Part shown: piece by piece, positions 1-5,714 of the stretch
Numbering within the stretch: position 1 is the first letter of the stretch
Layout: every line of letters begins with the position of its first letter
Assembly (NCBI RefSeq): GCF_050699915.1
Contig: NZ_JBOHGA010000264.1
Coordinates: 1 to 7,789 of the forward strand
DNA: 7,789 bases
Reading direction: 5' to 3'
DNA from: Actinophytocola sp050699915
Lineage (GTDB): Bacteria > Actinomycetota > Actinomycetes > Mycobacteriales > Pseudonocardiaceae
Program-made: the position numbers and the translations under genes
The notes under the pieces: model-generated
The model's input: the letters and a program-made list of their open reading frames with translations, nothing else
Told to the model about the DNA's origin: nothing
The model's database searches: none

Positions 1-1
1 G

Positions 2-1708
2 ACCGGCACCAGGCCGGGCGGACGCCCGACCCACCCGCGGCACGACGCCCCGCCGGACCGCCGGCCGGCGCCGCCGATCGGCGGGCCCTACGGCCGCGTC
101 GAGCCGAAGACGCCCCCGACCGGGTTCCGCGGCGAGGCGACCCAGTTCCTCCGCCCGCCGCAGGAGCAGCGCAACAGCCAGAACGAGGCGACCCAGTTCC
201 TCCAGCCGCTGAAGCTCTGGTCGCCGCAAGAAGCCCCGCCCCGCGAAGCGCCACCTCGGGAGACCCTGCCCAGGGAAGTCCGGGAAGCGCCGGCGAAACC
301 AACCAAGCGCAAGACCAGGAAACGCAAGCCGCTCCTCATCACGGCCATCGCCCTGGTGGCGGTGATCGCGGTGGCCGCGGGCGTGGTCTTCGCCGTGCCG
401 GGGCTGTCCGACGATCTCGGCATCACCACCGGCGCGGACGTCGCGGTCGCCCCGCCCGCCCCGCCGGTCGACTTCAGCCCCGGCCTGCGCGCCCCCGGCG
501 CCGACGCCCCGGCACCGACTCCGCAAGGCGTCAGCGCCGCCCTCTCCGGGCCCACCTCGGCCGCCGAGCTCGGCACGCTCACCGGCATCGTCTACGACCC
601 CATGGCCAAGGAGACCCTTTGGGAGAGCGACCCGACGACGCCGCTCGTCCCCGCGTCCACCGGCAAGATCCTCACGGCCGCGGCGGCCCTCCTGAGCCTC
701 GACCACACTCAGCAGCTCACCACCCGCGTCGTCGAGGGCGACCAGCCCGGTGAGGTGATCATCGTCGGCGGCGGCGACCCGACGCTGTCCTCGCTCAAGC
801 CCGGCGTCGAGTCCGTCTACCCGGGCGCCGCGCACCTCTCCGACCTGGTCGACCAGGTCAAGAAGAGCGGCGCCAAGGTCGACTCGGTCCGCATCGACCT
901 CAGCCGCTACGAGGGCGACAGCATGGCGCCCGGCTGGTCTAACGCCGACATCGGCGGCGGCTACATCGCGCCCATGGTCCCCGCCATGCTCGACGGCGGC
1001 CGCGGTGACGCCCAGAAGCAGGACACGCCTCGCACGGCCAACCCGGCACGGGTGCTCGCCGAGGACTTCGCCACCCGGCTCGGCGCCTCCGTCGCCGACG
1101 AGTCCTCGGCGGAGGCCAAGAAGAACGCCAAGGTCCTCGGCGAGGTCCGGTCCGCGCCGCTGGTCGAGCTCGTCGACAACATGCTGCAGTCGTCGGACAA
1201 CGTGCTCGCCGAGGCCGTCGCGCGTGAGGTCGCCAAGGGCGCGGGCGAGGAGGTGTCCTTCGCCGGCGCGAGCAAGGCGACCGTGGACATCCTGCGCGAG
1301 AACAAGTTCGACCTCGACGGCGTCAACATGGCCGACGGCAGCGGACTGTCTACTGAGGACCGTGTGCCGGCCAGGATCTTCGGTGAGCTTCTCGGCGTCG
1401 CGGCCGGGCCGGACGGCAAGGACCCGCGCACGGCCAAGCTGCGGCCGTTGGTCGGCGGGCTCCCCGTGGCCGGCGGCTCGGGCACGCTGGACAACCGGTT
1501 CGACGACGTCGGCACCGACGGCCGCGGCTGGGTGCGCGCCAAGACCGGCACGCTGTCCGGGGTGAACTCGCTGGCCGGTGTGGTGCTCGACACCGATAAC
1601 CGGCTGCTCGTGTTCGCGCTGATGACGAACGGCGGCGGCGGTGCCACGGCCGTCCGCGACGCGCTCGACGTGATCGCGGCGACGCTGCGAGGTTGCGGCT
1701 GCCGCTAG
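2..1708 (+). CDS. dacB: D-alanyl-D-alanine carboxypeptidase/endopeptidase (PBP4 type, peptidase S13), 5' end outside window
   Basis: This enzyme trims D-Ala from peptidoglycan stem peptides and may cut cross-links, acting outside the membrane. The frame is open from base 2 to the TAG at 1706-1708, giving 568 visible residues with no start seen; the first in-frame GTG, at 356, lies inside a membrane helix, so it is not the start. The visible N-terminus is a Pro/Arg-rich cytosolic tail (about residues 1-109), then one membrane helix (about 111-132, LLITAIALVAVIAV), a Pro/Ala-rich linker, and the penicillin-binding domain. All three active-site motifs are present: S-T-G-K at residues 219-222 (Ser codon 656), S-D-N at 398-400 (codon 1193) and K-T-G at 514-516 (codon 1541). 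The protein ends in GCGCR with two cysteines. The cytosolic tail carries the hexapeptide EATQFL twice (residues 45-50 and 62-67). The M. tuberculosis counterpart is Rv3627c. Family assignment is firm; in vivo substrate preference is not visible. Confidence 0.95.
   Translation, partial: TGTRPGGRPTHPRHDAPPDRRPAPPIGGPYGRVEPKTPPTGFRGEATQFLRPPQEQRNSQNEATQFLQPLKLWSPQEAPPREAPPRETLPREVREAPAKPTKRKTRKRKPLLITAIALVAVIAVAAGVVFAVPGLSDDLGITTGADVAVAPPAPPVDFSPGLRAPGADAPAPTPQGVSAALSGPTSAAELGTLTGIVYDPMAKETLWESDPTTPLVPASTGKILTAAAALLSLDHTQQLTTRVVEGDQPGEVIIVGGGDPTLSSLKPGVESVYPGAAHLSDLVDQVKKSGAKVDSVRIDLSRYEGDSMAPGWSNADIGGGYIAPMVPAMLDGGRGDAQKQDTPRTANPARVLAEDFATRLGASVADESSAEAKKNAKVLGEVRSAPLVELVDNMLQSSDNVLAEAVAREVAKGAGEEVSFAGASKATVDILRENKFDLDGVNMADGSGLSTEDRVPARIFGELLGVAAGPDGKDPRTAKLRPLVGGLPVAGGSGTLDNRFDDVGTDGRGWVRAKTGTLSGVNSLAGVVLDTDNRLLVFALMTNGGGGATAVRDALDVIAATLRGCGCR
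133..203 (+). repeat. In-frame direct repeat encoding EATQFL twice in the DacB cytosolic tail
   Basis: Bases 133-152 and 184-203 are identical over 20 bases at a 51-base offset (17 codons). Both copies are in the dacB frame and encode EATQFL, the first followed by RPP and the second by QPL. The flanking residues differ, so either this is a recent duplication or both copies are kept by selection on a short peptide motif. Confidence 0.85.
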
Positions 1709-1740
1709 CGCTCGCCACGCCGCCTTCTCGAAACGTCGGG

Positions 1741-1754
1741 TAGCGTCGGTGACA
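1741..1754 (+). promoter_or_regulatory. Probable leaderless promoter of the DUF2342 gene
   Basis: The hexamer TAGCGT (1741-1746) fits the actinobacterial -10 pattern TANNNT. Seven bases (CGGTGAC) separate it from the ATG at 1754, so a normal -10 to start-site distance puts transcription initiation at or next to the A of ATG. No Shine-Dalgarno sequence precedes the ATG, which fits a leaderless mRNA. I see no clear -35 element. It would give the downstream genes expression independent of dacB. Confidence 0.5.
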
Positions 1755-2854
1755 TGAGCGCGGCGGCAGGCTCGGCGGAGGCGACCGGGAACCGATCACC
1801 GGTCGACTGGGGGATCGCCGTGTCCACGGCGCAGCTCCTCATGAAGCCCGGGCCTCCGGTGCCGCGAGACGAGGCCGAGCGTGCCGTCGAGCAGCTGCGC
1901 GAGGTCACCGGCCCGGCCGAGGCGCACGTCCGCGACCTGACCGGGCTCGGCGCCGGACTGCCGCTGCAGACGGGCGACGTGGTCGACCGGCGCGGCTGGG
2001 TGGCCGCCGCCGCGGAAGGGCTCTCCGTGCTCACCGAGGGCGCGATCCCGCTCGGACCGAGCCGTTCGATGAGCGGCGCGATGGCCCCCATCCTCGCCGG
2101 CAGCGCCGGGTTGCAGGCGGGCATGGTGCTCGCTTACCTCGGCGGCCGGGTGCTCGGCCAGTACGACCCCTTCGGCGGTGACGACGACCGCGGCCGGCTG
2201 CTGCTCGTCGCGCCCAACATCATTGCCGCGCAACGGGCTCTGGACGTGCCGGCCGACGACTTCCGGCTGTGGGTCTGCCTGCACGAGTGCACCCACCGGC
2301 TCCAGTTCACCGCGGTGCCGTGGCTGCGCGAGTACTTCGCCGGCGAGGTCCGCCGGTTCCTGAGCGGCCTCGACGAGACCGCGACCACCGCGTTCGCCCG
2401 GCTGCCCGAGATGATCAGGACAGCCCGTCGGCGCGCGGACGACGACACGGCCGGCACCGGCCCGATCGGGCTGATGGAGATGCTGCAGTCGCCGCAGCAG
2501 CGCGAGGTCTTCGACCGGCTGATCGCCCTGTCCACGCTGCTGGAGGGGCACGCGGACCATGTGATGGACGCGGTCGGGCCGACCGTCGTGCCGAGCGTGG
2601 CGACGATCCGGGCCCGGTTCACCGCGCGGCGCCGGGGCGGCGGCATCCTCGACCGAATCCTGCGAACCGTGCTCGGCGTGGACGCGAAGGTGAAGCAGTA
2701 CGCCGTCGGCGCCGCGTTCACCCGCCACGTGGTGGACGCGGTCGGCATGGACGGCTTCAACGCAGTGTGGACCTCGCCGGAGACATTGCCGCTGCGCGCG
2801 GAGATGAGTGACCCGGCGGCCTGGGTGCGCCGCGTCCACGGCCGTGCCGGATAG
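1754..2854 (+). CDS. Zinc-dependent metalloprotease-like protein, DUF2342 / F420-associated family
   Basis: The 366-residue protein belongs to the actinobacterial DUF2342 family, which has a zincin-like fold and was named 'coenzyme F420 biosynthesis associated' from its species distribution; its substrate is unknown. The visible zinc motif is HECTH at residues 177-181 (LHECTHRLQF, codons 2282-2296), and downstream LLEGHADHVMD (E264, H266, H269) offers the likely further ligand. The conserved C-terminal part with FTARRRGGGILDRILR and KVKQYAVGAAF is typical of the family. No signal peptide or membrane helix is evident, so it is probably cytosolic. The ATG at 1754 is chosen because it sits seven bases after a TAGCGT -10 and gives the usual family length. 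It lies 45 bases after dacB, and its 3' end overlaps tilS. The M. tuberculosis counterpart is Rv3626c, in the same neighbourhood. Family membership is secure; proteolytic activity is inferred from the motif only. Confidence 0.9.
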   Translation: MSAAAGSAEATGNRSPVDWGIAVSTAQLLMKPGPPVPRDEAERAVEQLREVTGPAEAHVRDLTGLGAGLPLQTGDVVDRRGWVAAAAEGLSVLTEGAIPLGPSRSMSGAMAPILAGSAGLQAGMVLAYLGGRVLGQYDPFGGDDDRGRLLLVAPNIIAAQRALDVPADDFRLWVCLHECTHRLQFTAVPWLREYFAGEVRRFLSGLDETATTAFARLPEMIRTARRRADDDTAGTGPIGLMEMLQSPQQREVFDRLIALSTLLEGHADHVMDAVGPTVVPSVATIRARFTARRRGGGILDRILRTVLGVDAKVKQYAVGAAFTRHVVDAVGMDGFNAVWTSPETLPLRAEMSDPAAWVRRVHGRAG

Positions 2855-3800
2855 CCAGGCGGTCGCCGAGGTTCGCCGGGCGGTTCGTTCGCTGCTGGAC
2901 GAGGTCGGGCCCGGCTCGGGGCAGCTCGCGGTCGCGGTGTCCGGCGGTGCCGACTCCCTCGCGCTCGCCGCGGCCACGGCGCAGCTCGCTGATCGCCGCG
3001 AGCTGACGTTGCACGGCCTCGTCGTCGACCACCGGCTGCAGCCCGGCTCGGCGGACGTCGCCGCGCGGGCCGCGAAACAGTTGCACGGACTGGGTTTCCC
3101 GCAGGTGCGGGTGCTCGAGGTGGACGTGCGCGGCCCGGGTGGTCCGGAGGCCGCCGCTCGCCGGGCGCGCTACGCCGCGCTGCGGGAGGCACGACCCGCC
3201 GACGCGCTCGTGCTGCTCGGCCACACCCGCGACGACCAGGCCGAGACCGTGTTGCTGGGGCTGGGCCGCGGCTCCGGGCCGCGCTCGATCGCGGGCATGC
3301 GCCGGCTGGATCCGCCGTGGGCGCGGCCGCTGCTCGACGTGCCGCGTTCGGTCACCGCGGCCGCGTGCGAGGCGCTCGGGCTCGACGTCTGGCAGGACCC
3401 GCACAACGCCGACCCGAACTTCGCCCGCGTGCGGCTGCGGCGGGAGGTGTTGCCGCTGCTGGAGGACGTGCTGCAGGGCGGGGTCGCTGCGGCGCTCGCG
3501 CGGACCGCCGCACAGCTGCGCGAAGACGCCGCCGCGCTCGACGTCCTCGCCGAACGCGCGCTCGAACGCGCCCGCCGGGAGGCCGGGCTCGAGGTGTCGG
3601 AGCTCCTCGACGAGCCGCCCGCGGTGCGCCGCCGGGTGCTGCGCCGGTGGCTGCTCGACGCCGGCGCGGCGGAGCTCACCGACGGGCATCTGCGTTCCGT
3701 CGACGCACTGATCGGTGAGTGGCGTGGTCAGGGCGGTGTGTGGTTGCCGGGCGGCTTGGAGGTGAGCCGGGTGCGTGGCAGGCTCTGCGTGTCCGGGTGA
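2844..3800 (+). CDS. tilS: tRNA(Ile)-lysidine synthetase
   Basis: TilS uses ATP and lysine to convert C34 of tRNA-Ile(CAU) to lysidine, switching the charging identity from Met to Ile and decoding from AUG to AUA; it is essential in most bacteria. The PP-loop SGGADS is at residues 33-38, the second conserved motif GHTRDDQAETVLL begins near residue 126, and RPLLDVPR and WQDPHN (W183) follow. At 318 residues it is the short actinobacterial form, matching M. tuberculosis MesJ (about 323), and lacks the extra C-terminal domain of the E. coli enzyme. I chose the GTG at 2844 (MPDSQAVAEV) because it puts the PP-loop at the usual distance from the N-terminus. The alternative GTG at 2808 adds 12 residues and has a GGAG only four bases upstream. 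With the 2844 start the gene overlaps the DUF2342 stop by 11 bases, suggesting translational coupling; hpt follows after 18 bases. Confidence 0.94.
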   Translation: MPDSQAVAEVRRAVRSLLDEVGPGSGQLAVAVSGGADSLALAAATAQLADRRELTLHGLVVDHRLQPGSADVAARAAKQLHGLGFPQVRVLEVDVRGPGGPEAAARRARYAALREARPADALVLLGHTRDDQAETVLLGLGRGSGPRSIAGMRRLDPPWARPLLDVPRSVTAAACEALGLDVWQDPHNADPNFARVRLRREVLPLLEDVLQGGVAAALARTAAQLREDAAALDVLAERALERARREAGLEVSELLDEPPAVRRRVLRRWLLDAGAAELTDGHLRSVDALIGEWRGQGGVWLPGGLEVSRVRGRLCVSG

Positions 3801-3805
3801 GTTTC

Positions 3806-3813
3806 GAGAGGGG
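3806..3813 (+). promoter_or_regulatory. Shine-Dalgarno sequence of hpt
   Basis: GAGAGGGG lies five bases before the GTG at 3819. It is the clearest ribosome binding site in the operon and fixes the hpt start over another GTG two bases upstream (3817), which is out of frame. Confidence 0.7.
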
Positions 3814-3818
3814 ACCGT

Positions 3819-4373
3819 GTGTACGGCGACGACATCGCCTCCGTGCTGATCACTGAACAACAGATCAACGAGAAGATCCGCGAGCTCGGCAAGCAGGTCT
3901 CCGACGACTACCCGGAGCGCGGCGACCGCGACGACCTGGTGCTGGTGGGCGTGCTCAAGGGCGCGGTCATGTTCATGACGGACCTGGCGCGGGCGCTCAC
4001 CGTGCCGGTGCAGATGGAGTTCATGGCGGTCAGCTCGTACGGCTCGGCGACCTCGTCCTCGGGCGTCGTGCGGATCCTCAAGGACCTCGACCGGGACATC
4101 GCCGGACGGCATGTCCTGATCGTCGAGGACATCATCGATTCGGGCCTCACACTTTCGTGGCTCCTGAAGAACCTGGAGTCACGAAGCCCCGCCTCGCTCG
4201 AGGTGTGCACGCTGCTGCGCAAGCCGGACGCGGTGAAGGTTGAGGTGCCAGTGCGCTACGTCGGCTTCGAGATCCCGAACGAGTTCGTCGTCGGTTACGG
4301 TTTGGACTACGCCGAGCGCTACCGGGACCTGCCCTACATCGGCACGCTCGACCCGAAGGTGTACTCGTCTTGA
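3819..4373 (+). CDS. hpt: Hypoxanthine(-guanine) phosphoribosyltransferase
   Basis: This cytosolic purine-salvage enzyme transfers the phosphoribosyl group from PRPP to hypoxanthine or guanine to make IMP or GMP. The 184-residue length is standard. The PRPP-binding loop VLIVEDIIDSGLTL spans residues 99-112, with the acidic pair E103/D104 and the probable catalytic D107. The C-terminal GYGLDYAERYRDLPYIGTL is the family-typical hood region that contacts the purine. The N-terminal DLVLVGVLKGAVMFMTDL and SYGSATSSSGVV segments carry the PPi-binding and flexible-loop residues. The GTG start at 3819 follows a strong GAGAGGGG. It sits 18 bases after tilS, and its stop overlaps the next gene's TTG by four bases. 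In other bacteria hpt is often next to tilS and ftsH. The M. tuberculosis counterpart is Rv3624c. Confidence 0.97.
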   Translation: MYGDDIASVLITEQQINEKIRELGKQVSDDYPERGDRDDLVLVGVLKGAVMFMTDLARALTVPVQMEFMAVSSYGSATSSSGVVRILKDLDRDIAGRHVLIVEDIIDSGLTLSWLLKNLESRSPASLEVCTLLRKPDAVKVEVPVRYVGFEIPNEFVVGYGLDYAERYRDLPYIGTLDPKVYSS

Positions 4374-5074
4374 CGGCTTTCCTCTCCCCGCTGACGCTGG
4401 ACTTCCTGTGGGAGTCGCTCGGCGCGGGGGAGCCGCCCTATCCGATCGAGGTGTCCTCGCACGGCACGACCGAGGACGAGCGGAACGCCCTGCGCCAGCA
4501 GGTCTACGGCGAGCTGCGCGAGCGGGATCTGCTCGACGGCCGGGTAGAGGACTGGCTGTCGGTGCTGTCCCGCGCGGAGCGCAGCATCGACGCGGTGTTC
4601 GAGCAGGCGCCGGACCCGACGGTCTGCGCGCTCGCGGTCGCCGCGGGCTCGCGGGGCGTGCTGGCCACGCAGACGGCCGAAGGCCTGTGGCTGCGGCAGA
4701 TCGACGCGCAGTCGCTGGTCTCGGCCGTGGTGGACCTGTTGCCCGCCGCCGACCGCGGCACCGAGCCGTCGATCACCGTGGCGGCCGGGGACCTGCCGCA
4801 CGGGCGCTCGCAGGCCGACCGCCAGGTCCTGGCCAGCTTCGCGCGCCAGCGCAACCACCGGGCCGGGCAGCTCGCGGTGAACGCGCGCACGCCGGCGGGC
4901 CGCTCCCGGTCCCCTGTGCTGTCGTGGTTCGACACCGACTCCGGCCGCTACCTGACCTACGCGAGACAGGGTCGGGATGGTCACGAGTGGATCACCATCG
5001 CCCCCGCTGACGCGCGCACGCTCCGTCACCGCCTGACCGAGCTCTTGACCTCGGTGACCGGCGACCGTCCGTAA
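4370..5074 (+). CDS. ESX (type VII) secretion-associated EspG-family protein
   Basis: EspG proteins are cytosolic chaperones that, in mycobacteria, bind the tip of PE-PPE substrate dimers and deliver them to the ESX machine. The 234-residue protein opens with FLSPLTLDFLWESLGAGEPPYPIEV, whose LDFLWE...G.PPYP.EV pattern is the hallmark EspG N-terminus in actinobacteria. The central VSSHGTTEDER and LSRAERSIDAVF segments and the C-terminal WITIAPADARTLRHRLTELL also fit. It is somewhat shorter than mycobacterial EspG1/3/5 (about 280 residues). The TTG start overlaps the hpt stop (TTGA), with GAAGG at 4355-4359 upstream, so it is probably coupled to hpt translation. No PE, PPE, WXG100 or Ecc gene is visible nearby, so this is an orphan copy. 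Its substrate cannot be told from the sequence; it might serve an ESX system elsewhere in the genome or have another role. Confidence 0.85.
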   Translation: MTAFLSPLTLDFLWESLGAGEPPYPIEVSSHGTTEDERNALRQQVYGELRERDLLDGRVEDWLSVLSRAERSIDAVFEQAPDPTVCALAVAAGSRGVLATQTAEGLWLRQIDAQSLVSAVVDLLPAADRGTEPSITVAAGDLPHGRSQADRQVLASFARQRNHRAGQLAVNARTPAGRSRSPVLSWFDTDSGRYLTYARQGRDGHEWITIAPADARTLRHRLTELLTSVTGDRP

Positions 5075-5082
5075 CTTCCCTG

Positions 5083-5101
5083 GTCCCGCGTCGATCGGGA
5101 C
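5083..5101 (+). terminator. GC-rich hairpin just after espG, possible terminator
   Basis: GTCCCG (5083-5088) pairs perfectly with CGGGAC (5096-5101) around a seven-base loop, nine bases after the espG stop codon. No T-run follows, which is common for actinobacterial terminators but makes the call weak. It could end the dacB-espG transcription unit or only protect the 3' end. Confidence 0.35.
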
Positions 5102-5117
5102 TGTCGGTGCCCTGAGT

Positions 5118-5157
5118 TAATCTCGACTGTGGTTACGCGCCGCGCATGAATCGGCGC
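5118..5157 (+). promoter_or_regulatory. Possible promoter -10 followed by a leader hairpin
   Basis: TAATCT at 5118-5123 is the most AT-rich hexamer in the region and fits TANNNT, but no -35 is recognisable 16-19 bases upstream. Shortly downstream GCGCCG (5137-5142) pairs with CGGCGC (5152-5157) around a nine-base loop. An ATG in that loop opens a six-codon frame (MNRRTR, stop at 5164-5166). Together these look like the start of a short transcript reading toward 5182. Confidence 0.3.
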
Positions 5158-5220
5158 ACACGGTGAGGCAAGGGGGACGGGGTGTACGGGCAGGTTTCCA
5201 TCGAGGCGGCGGCCGCCGAC

Positions 5221-5274
5221 CACCGAACTGACCCACCGAACTGACCACCGAACTGACCACGACCCACCGATGAC
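5221..5274 (+). repeat. Short tandem repeat, unit CACCGAACTGAC
   Basis: Three perfect 12-base copies occur at 5221-5232, 5234-5245 and 5246-5257, with one extra C at 5233 between the first two. A degenerate copy (CACCGATGAC) is at 5265-5274. The repeat places stop codons in one frame and the tetrapeptide HRTD in another. Confidence 0.85.
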
Positions 5275-5318
5275 CACAGGAACTGGCGGCTCGGCGCGGG
5301 CCTCCCCGGCGAGGCGGT

Positions 5319-5493
5319 CCGGCGCATCGATCGGGCGCGCCGGGCAGCGAACCCCGCGTCCGCGCCGTGGCGGCAAGGTCGCCAACTCGGCGAGTCTCGG
5401 CGGACTGGACACGCAGGTTCATGCGCCGACCCGGTTGCTCGGCGGGCCGTCGCCGACCCGGCGCACCGATCCGGCGCGCCTGGCGACGAACCC
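5319..5493 (+). repeat. Imperfect 36-base direct repeat pair
   Basis: Bases 5319-5354 and 5458-5493 align without gaps with five mismatches (31 of 36 identical), and similarity falls off sharply on both sides. Both copies contain the palindrome GGCGCGCC. The 139-base offset is not a multiple of three, so the copies would be read in different frames of any protein, which argues for a DNA- or RNA-level element or a chance duplication in non-coding DNA. An 11-base perfect repeat (CGCCGACCCGG) also occurs at 5424-5434 and 5451-5461. Confidence 0.6.
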
Positions 5494-5500
5494 GCCCGAC

Positions 5501-5525
5501 GGCCGGAAGCGGCCGGAAGCGGCCG
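5501..5525 (+). repeat. 10-base tandem duplication
   Basis: GGCCGGAAGC is repeated exactly at 5501-5510 and 5511-5520 and followed by a partial third copy (GGCCG). A 10-base unit shifts reading frame, which fits non-coding or decaying DNA. Confidence 0.8.
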
Positions 5526-5599
5526 CCACCCGCACGAGCCACCAGTGCGGAGCGCTGACCTGCGCGAGCAGGTCGGGAACCGATTCCGTCCCGCGGCCG

Positions 5600-5664
5600 T
5601 TGACCTGAGGTGAGCACTACGCGGGTACTTCGCAGCGTGGGTGCTTCGCTGCGGGCGGTACGCT
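5600..5664 (+). promoter_or_regulatory. Candidate ftsH promoter region with inverted repeat
   Basis: TTGACC (5600-5605) resembles a -35, with weak -10 candidates GGTACT (5624-5629, 18-base spacer) and TACTTC (5626-5631). A better -10, TACGCT (5659-5664), lacks a -35. Overlapping this is an inverted repeat: CGCAGCG (5631-5637) pairs perfectly with CGCTGCG (5647-5653), framed by GTAC at 5625-5628 and 5658-5661. The dyad could be an operator or an RNA stem. ftsH needs its own promoter because of the long gap behind espG, but which hexamers are used cannot be settled by eye. Confidence 0.3.
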
Positions 5665-5671
5665 GGGTGGA

Positions 5672-5689
5672 CCGGAGTGCCTTGTCCGG
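5672..5689 (+). other. Small stem-loop in the ftsH leader
   Basis: CCGGA (5672-5676) can pair with TCCGG (5685-5689) around an eight-base loop. An alternative pairing of ACCGG (5671-5675) with CCGGT (5690-5694) is possible. On its own this is weak; it matters as part of the run of inverted repeats before ftsH. Confidence 0.35.
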
Positions 5690-5714
5690 CCGGTAAGGGG
5701 CGGTAGCGCCCTAC

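Larger units (their letters stand above)
5182..5613 (+). other. Possible decayed, frameshifted or very short ORF with a good translation start
   Basis: AAGGGGG (5170-5175) lies six bases before the GTG at 5182, a better translation signal than several real genes here have. The frame reads MYGQVSIEAAAADHRTDPPN and stops at 5242-5244 inside a tandem repeat, giving 20 residues. Omitting the single extra C at 5233 would let it continue in one frame to the TGA at 5606-5608 (141 residues, Arg/Pro/Thr-rich). The original frame, past a second repeat-borne stop, runs open to the TGA at 5611-5613. The opening residues VSIEAAAAD faintly recall PE-family N-termini, which would suit a gene next to espG, but this is too short to rely on. 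It could be a dead ESX substrate gene, a small peptide gene, or chance. Confidence 0.25.

Noticed and set aside
356..358. In-frame GTG as the start of dacB
   Set aside because: It falls inside the predicted membrane helix, and the frame stays open to the left edge with a plausible cytosolic tail, so the real start is outside the window.
2808..2810. GTG at 2808 as the start of tilS
   Set aside because: It adds 12 residues (MTRRPGCAASTA) that do not fit the usual N-terminus, and GGAG is only four bases away. It cannot be fully excluded.
1796..2977. 393-codon antisense open frame opposite the DUF2342 gene
   Set aside because: No recognisable domain, and it lies against a clear zinc metalloprotease gene and the start of tilS on the other strand.
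5083..5101. Confident rho-independent terminator
   Set aside because: The hairpin is good but no T-run follows, so it is listed only as a possible terminator.
5341..5360. tRNA T-arm-like GGTTCG on the minus strand
   Set aside because: The loop lacks the conserved A58 position, the stem pairs poorly and no other tRNA arms or acceptor stem can be found around it.
5319..5493. CRISPR array based on two 36-base repeats
   Set aside because: Only two imperfect copies, 103 bases apart, with no regular spacers or cas genes.
5270..5608. 112-codon + strand open frame as an independent gene
   Set aside because: It lacks a ribosome binding site, is rich in Arg/Pro/Thr/Ala, has no known motif, and spans out-of-phase DNA repeats.
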